This document shows positions 63,814 through 64,000 of a stretch of DNA of 64,000 nt, one piece after another. The notes under the pieces were generated by a model that searched no databases, was not told the origin of the DNA, and saw only the letters and a list, made by a program, of their open reading frames with translations. Source of the DNA: Actinomadura nitritigenes (GTDB taxonomy: Bacteria; Actinomycetota; Actinomycetes; Streptosporangiales; Streptosporangiaceae); contig NZ_JAGEOK010000002.1 in assembly GCF_017573545.1 (NCBI RefSeq), positions 124,001 to 188,000 of the forward strand, given 5' to 3'. The position numbers were made by a program, and so were the translations under genes. The first letter of the stretch is position 1. The number at the start of each line of letters is the position of its first letter.

Positions 63814-63850
63814 CCGAAGGCCGCCCCCGGCGCGGAGGGGCGGCCTTCGG
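63814..63850. terminator. Strong bidirectional terminator
   Basis: A perfect 14-bp stem (CCGAAGGCCGCCCC / GGGGCGGCCTTCGG) with a 9-base loop lies between the convergent Hsd4A-like gene and the SDR fragment at the right edge. Confidence 0.8.
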
Positions 63851-63896
63851 CGTCTTCCGCTCGCACGAGCGTACGGCTCACCCGACCGTACAACCC

Positions 63897-64000
63897 TCAG
63901 AAGACGGACGGGCCCCGGAGGGTGGCCTCGGCGCCCCCGTCCACGTAGATCACCTGGCCCGCCATGTGCGAGTTCGCGGGCGACACCAGCCAGGCCAGCG
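63897..64000 (-). CDS. C-terminal part of an SDR oxidoreductase (cut by window edge)
   Basis: The visible 33 or so residues (LAWLVSPANSHMAGQVIYVDGGAEATL) are the end of a classical short-chain dehydrogenase: the segment before the C-terminal GQVIYVDGG beta-strand and a short tail ending in SVF. The rest lies beyond the right edge. It converges on the Hsd4A-like gene across a terminator. With the adjacent genes it may belong to the same steroid pathway, but nothing in the fragment shows its substrate. Confidence 0.8.
   Translation of the reverse strand, partial: LAWLVSPANSHMAGQVIYVDGGAEATLRGPSVF

Overview
The window is about 72% G+C, packed with short-gap or 4-bp-overlapping genes, GTG/TTG starts and leaderless-looking promoters. 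This is typical of a filamentous actinomycete, most plausibly a Thermomonosporaceae/Actinomadura-type genome (inferred from gene content, not proven). No tRNA, rRNA or CRISPR array was seen, and no gene-free stretch exceeds 300 bases. Layout, left to right. 1-3.2 kb: a conservon-type sensor kinase followed directly by a DUF742 gene cut by the left edge. 3.3-13.2 kb: PotD-like lipoprotein, MpaB-like oxygenase, a RecB-like nuclease/MBL-fold/PHP/DUF6758 run, NUDIX, CPBP protease, CitE-like lyase and an ECF41 sigma factor with a matching promoter. 13.3-19.8 kb: inorganic pyrophosphatase, PAS-GAF-PP2C phosphatase, DUF5954 protein, a DHA2 exporter with a SnoaL protein and a TetR regulator. 19.85-22.9 kb: an ABC exporter operon whose second subunit survives only as its two ends, with a truncated TnpB (IS200/IS605-type) remnant between them. 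23.7-29.7 kb: two divergent pairs of acyl-CoA dehydrogenases and a FadD3-like acyl-CoA synthetase. 29.8-38.5 kb: secreted CocE-type hydrolase, a DHA2/NTF2-like/SGNH-hydrolase operon with TetR, an Rrf2 regulator with an MFS exporter, a DUF6194 protein and a tandem-MerR (TioE-like) regulator. 38.5-53.6 kb: a long minus-strand block of steroid side-chain catabolism genes resembling the mycobacterial igr operon (FadE29, ChsH2, FadE28, ChsH1, Ltp2, MaoC) with an acyl-CoA synthetase and an Old Yellow Enzyme, preceded by a Liv-type ABC importer with a fused LivH-LivM permease and an SDR. 53.8-57 kb: another FadD and a DUF234-type ATPase with a repeated palindromic promoter element. 57-64 kb: thioesterase, fused FadE34-like dehydrogenase, FadA5-like thiolase, FadD19-like synthetase and divergent Hsd4A-like dehydrogenase. 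How the genes fit together: FadD17-, FadD19- and other FadD-like ligases would make CoA esters of sterol side chains. FadE34 and FadE28/29 dehydrogenate, ChsH1/H2 and MaoC hydrate, Hsd4A oxidises, FadA5 cleaves thiolytically and Ltp2 with the ChsH2 DUF35 domain performs the final retro-aldol step. FadD3-like ligase would start on the residual CD rings. Two near-identical 17-bp operators in the fadD19-hsd4A intergenic region point to shared repression, and the Liv-type importer is a candidate steroid or steroid-acid uptake system. All functional statements rest on recognising motifs, order and remembered family sequences; no search was run.
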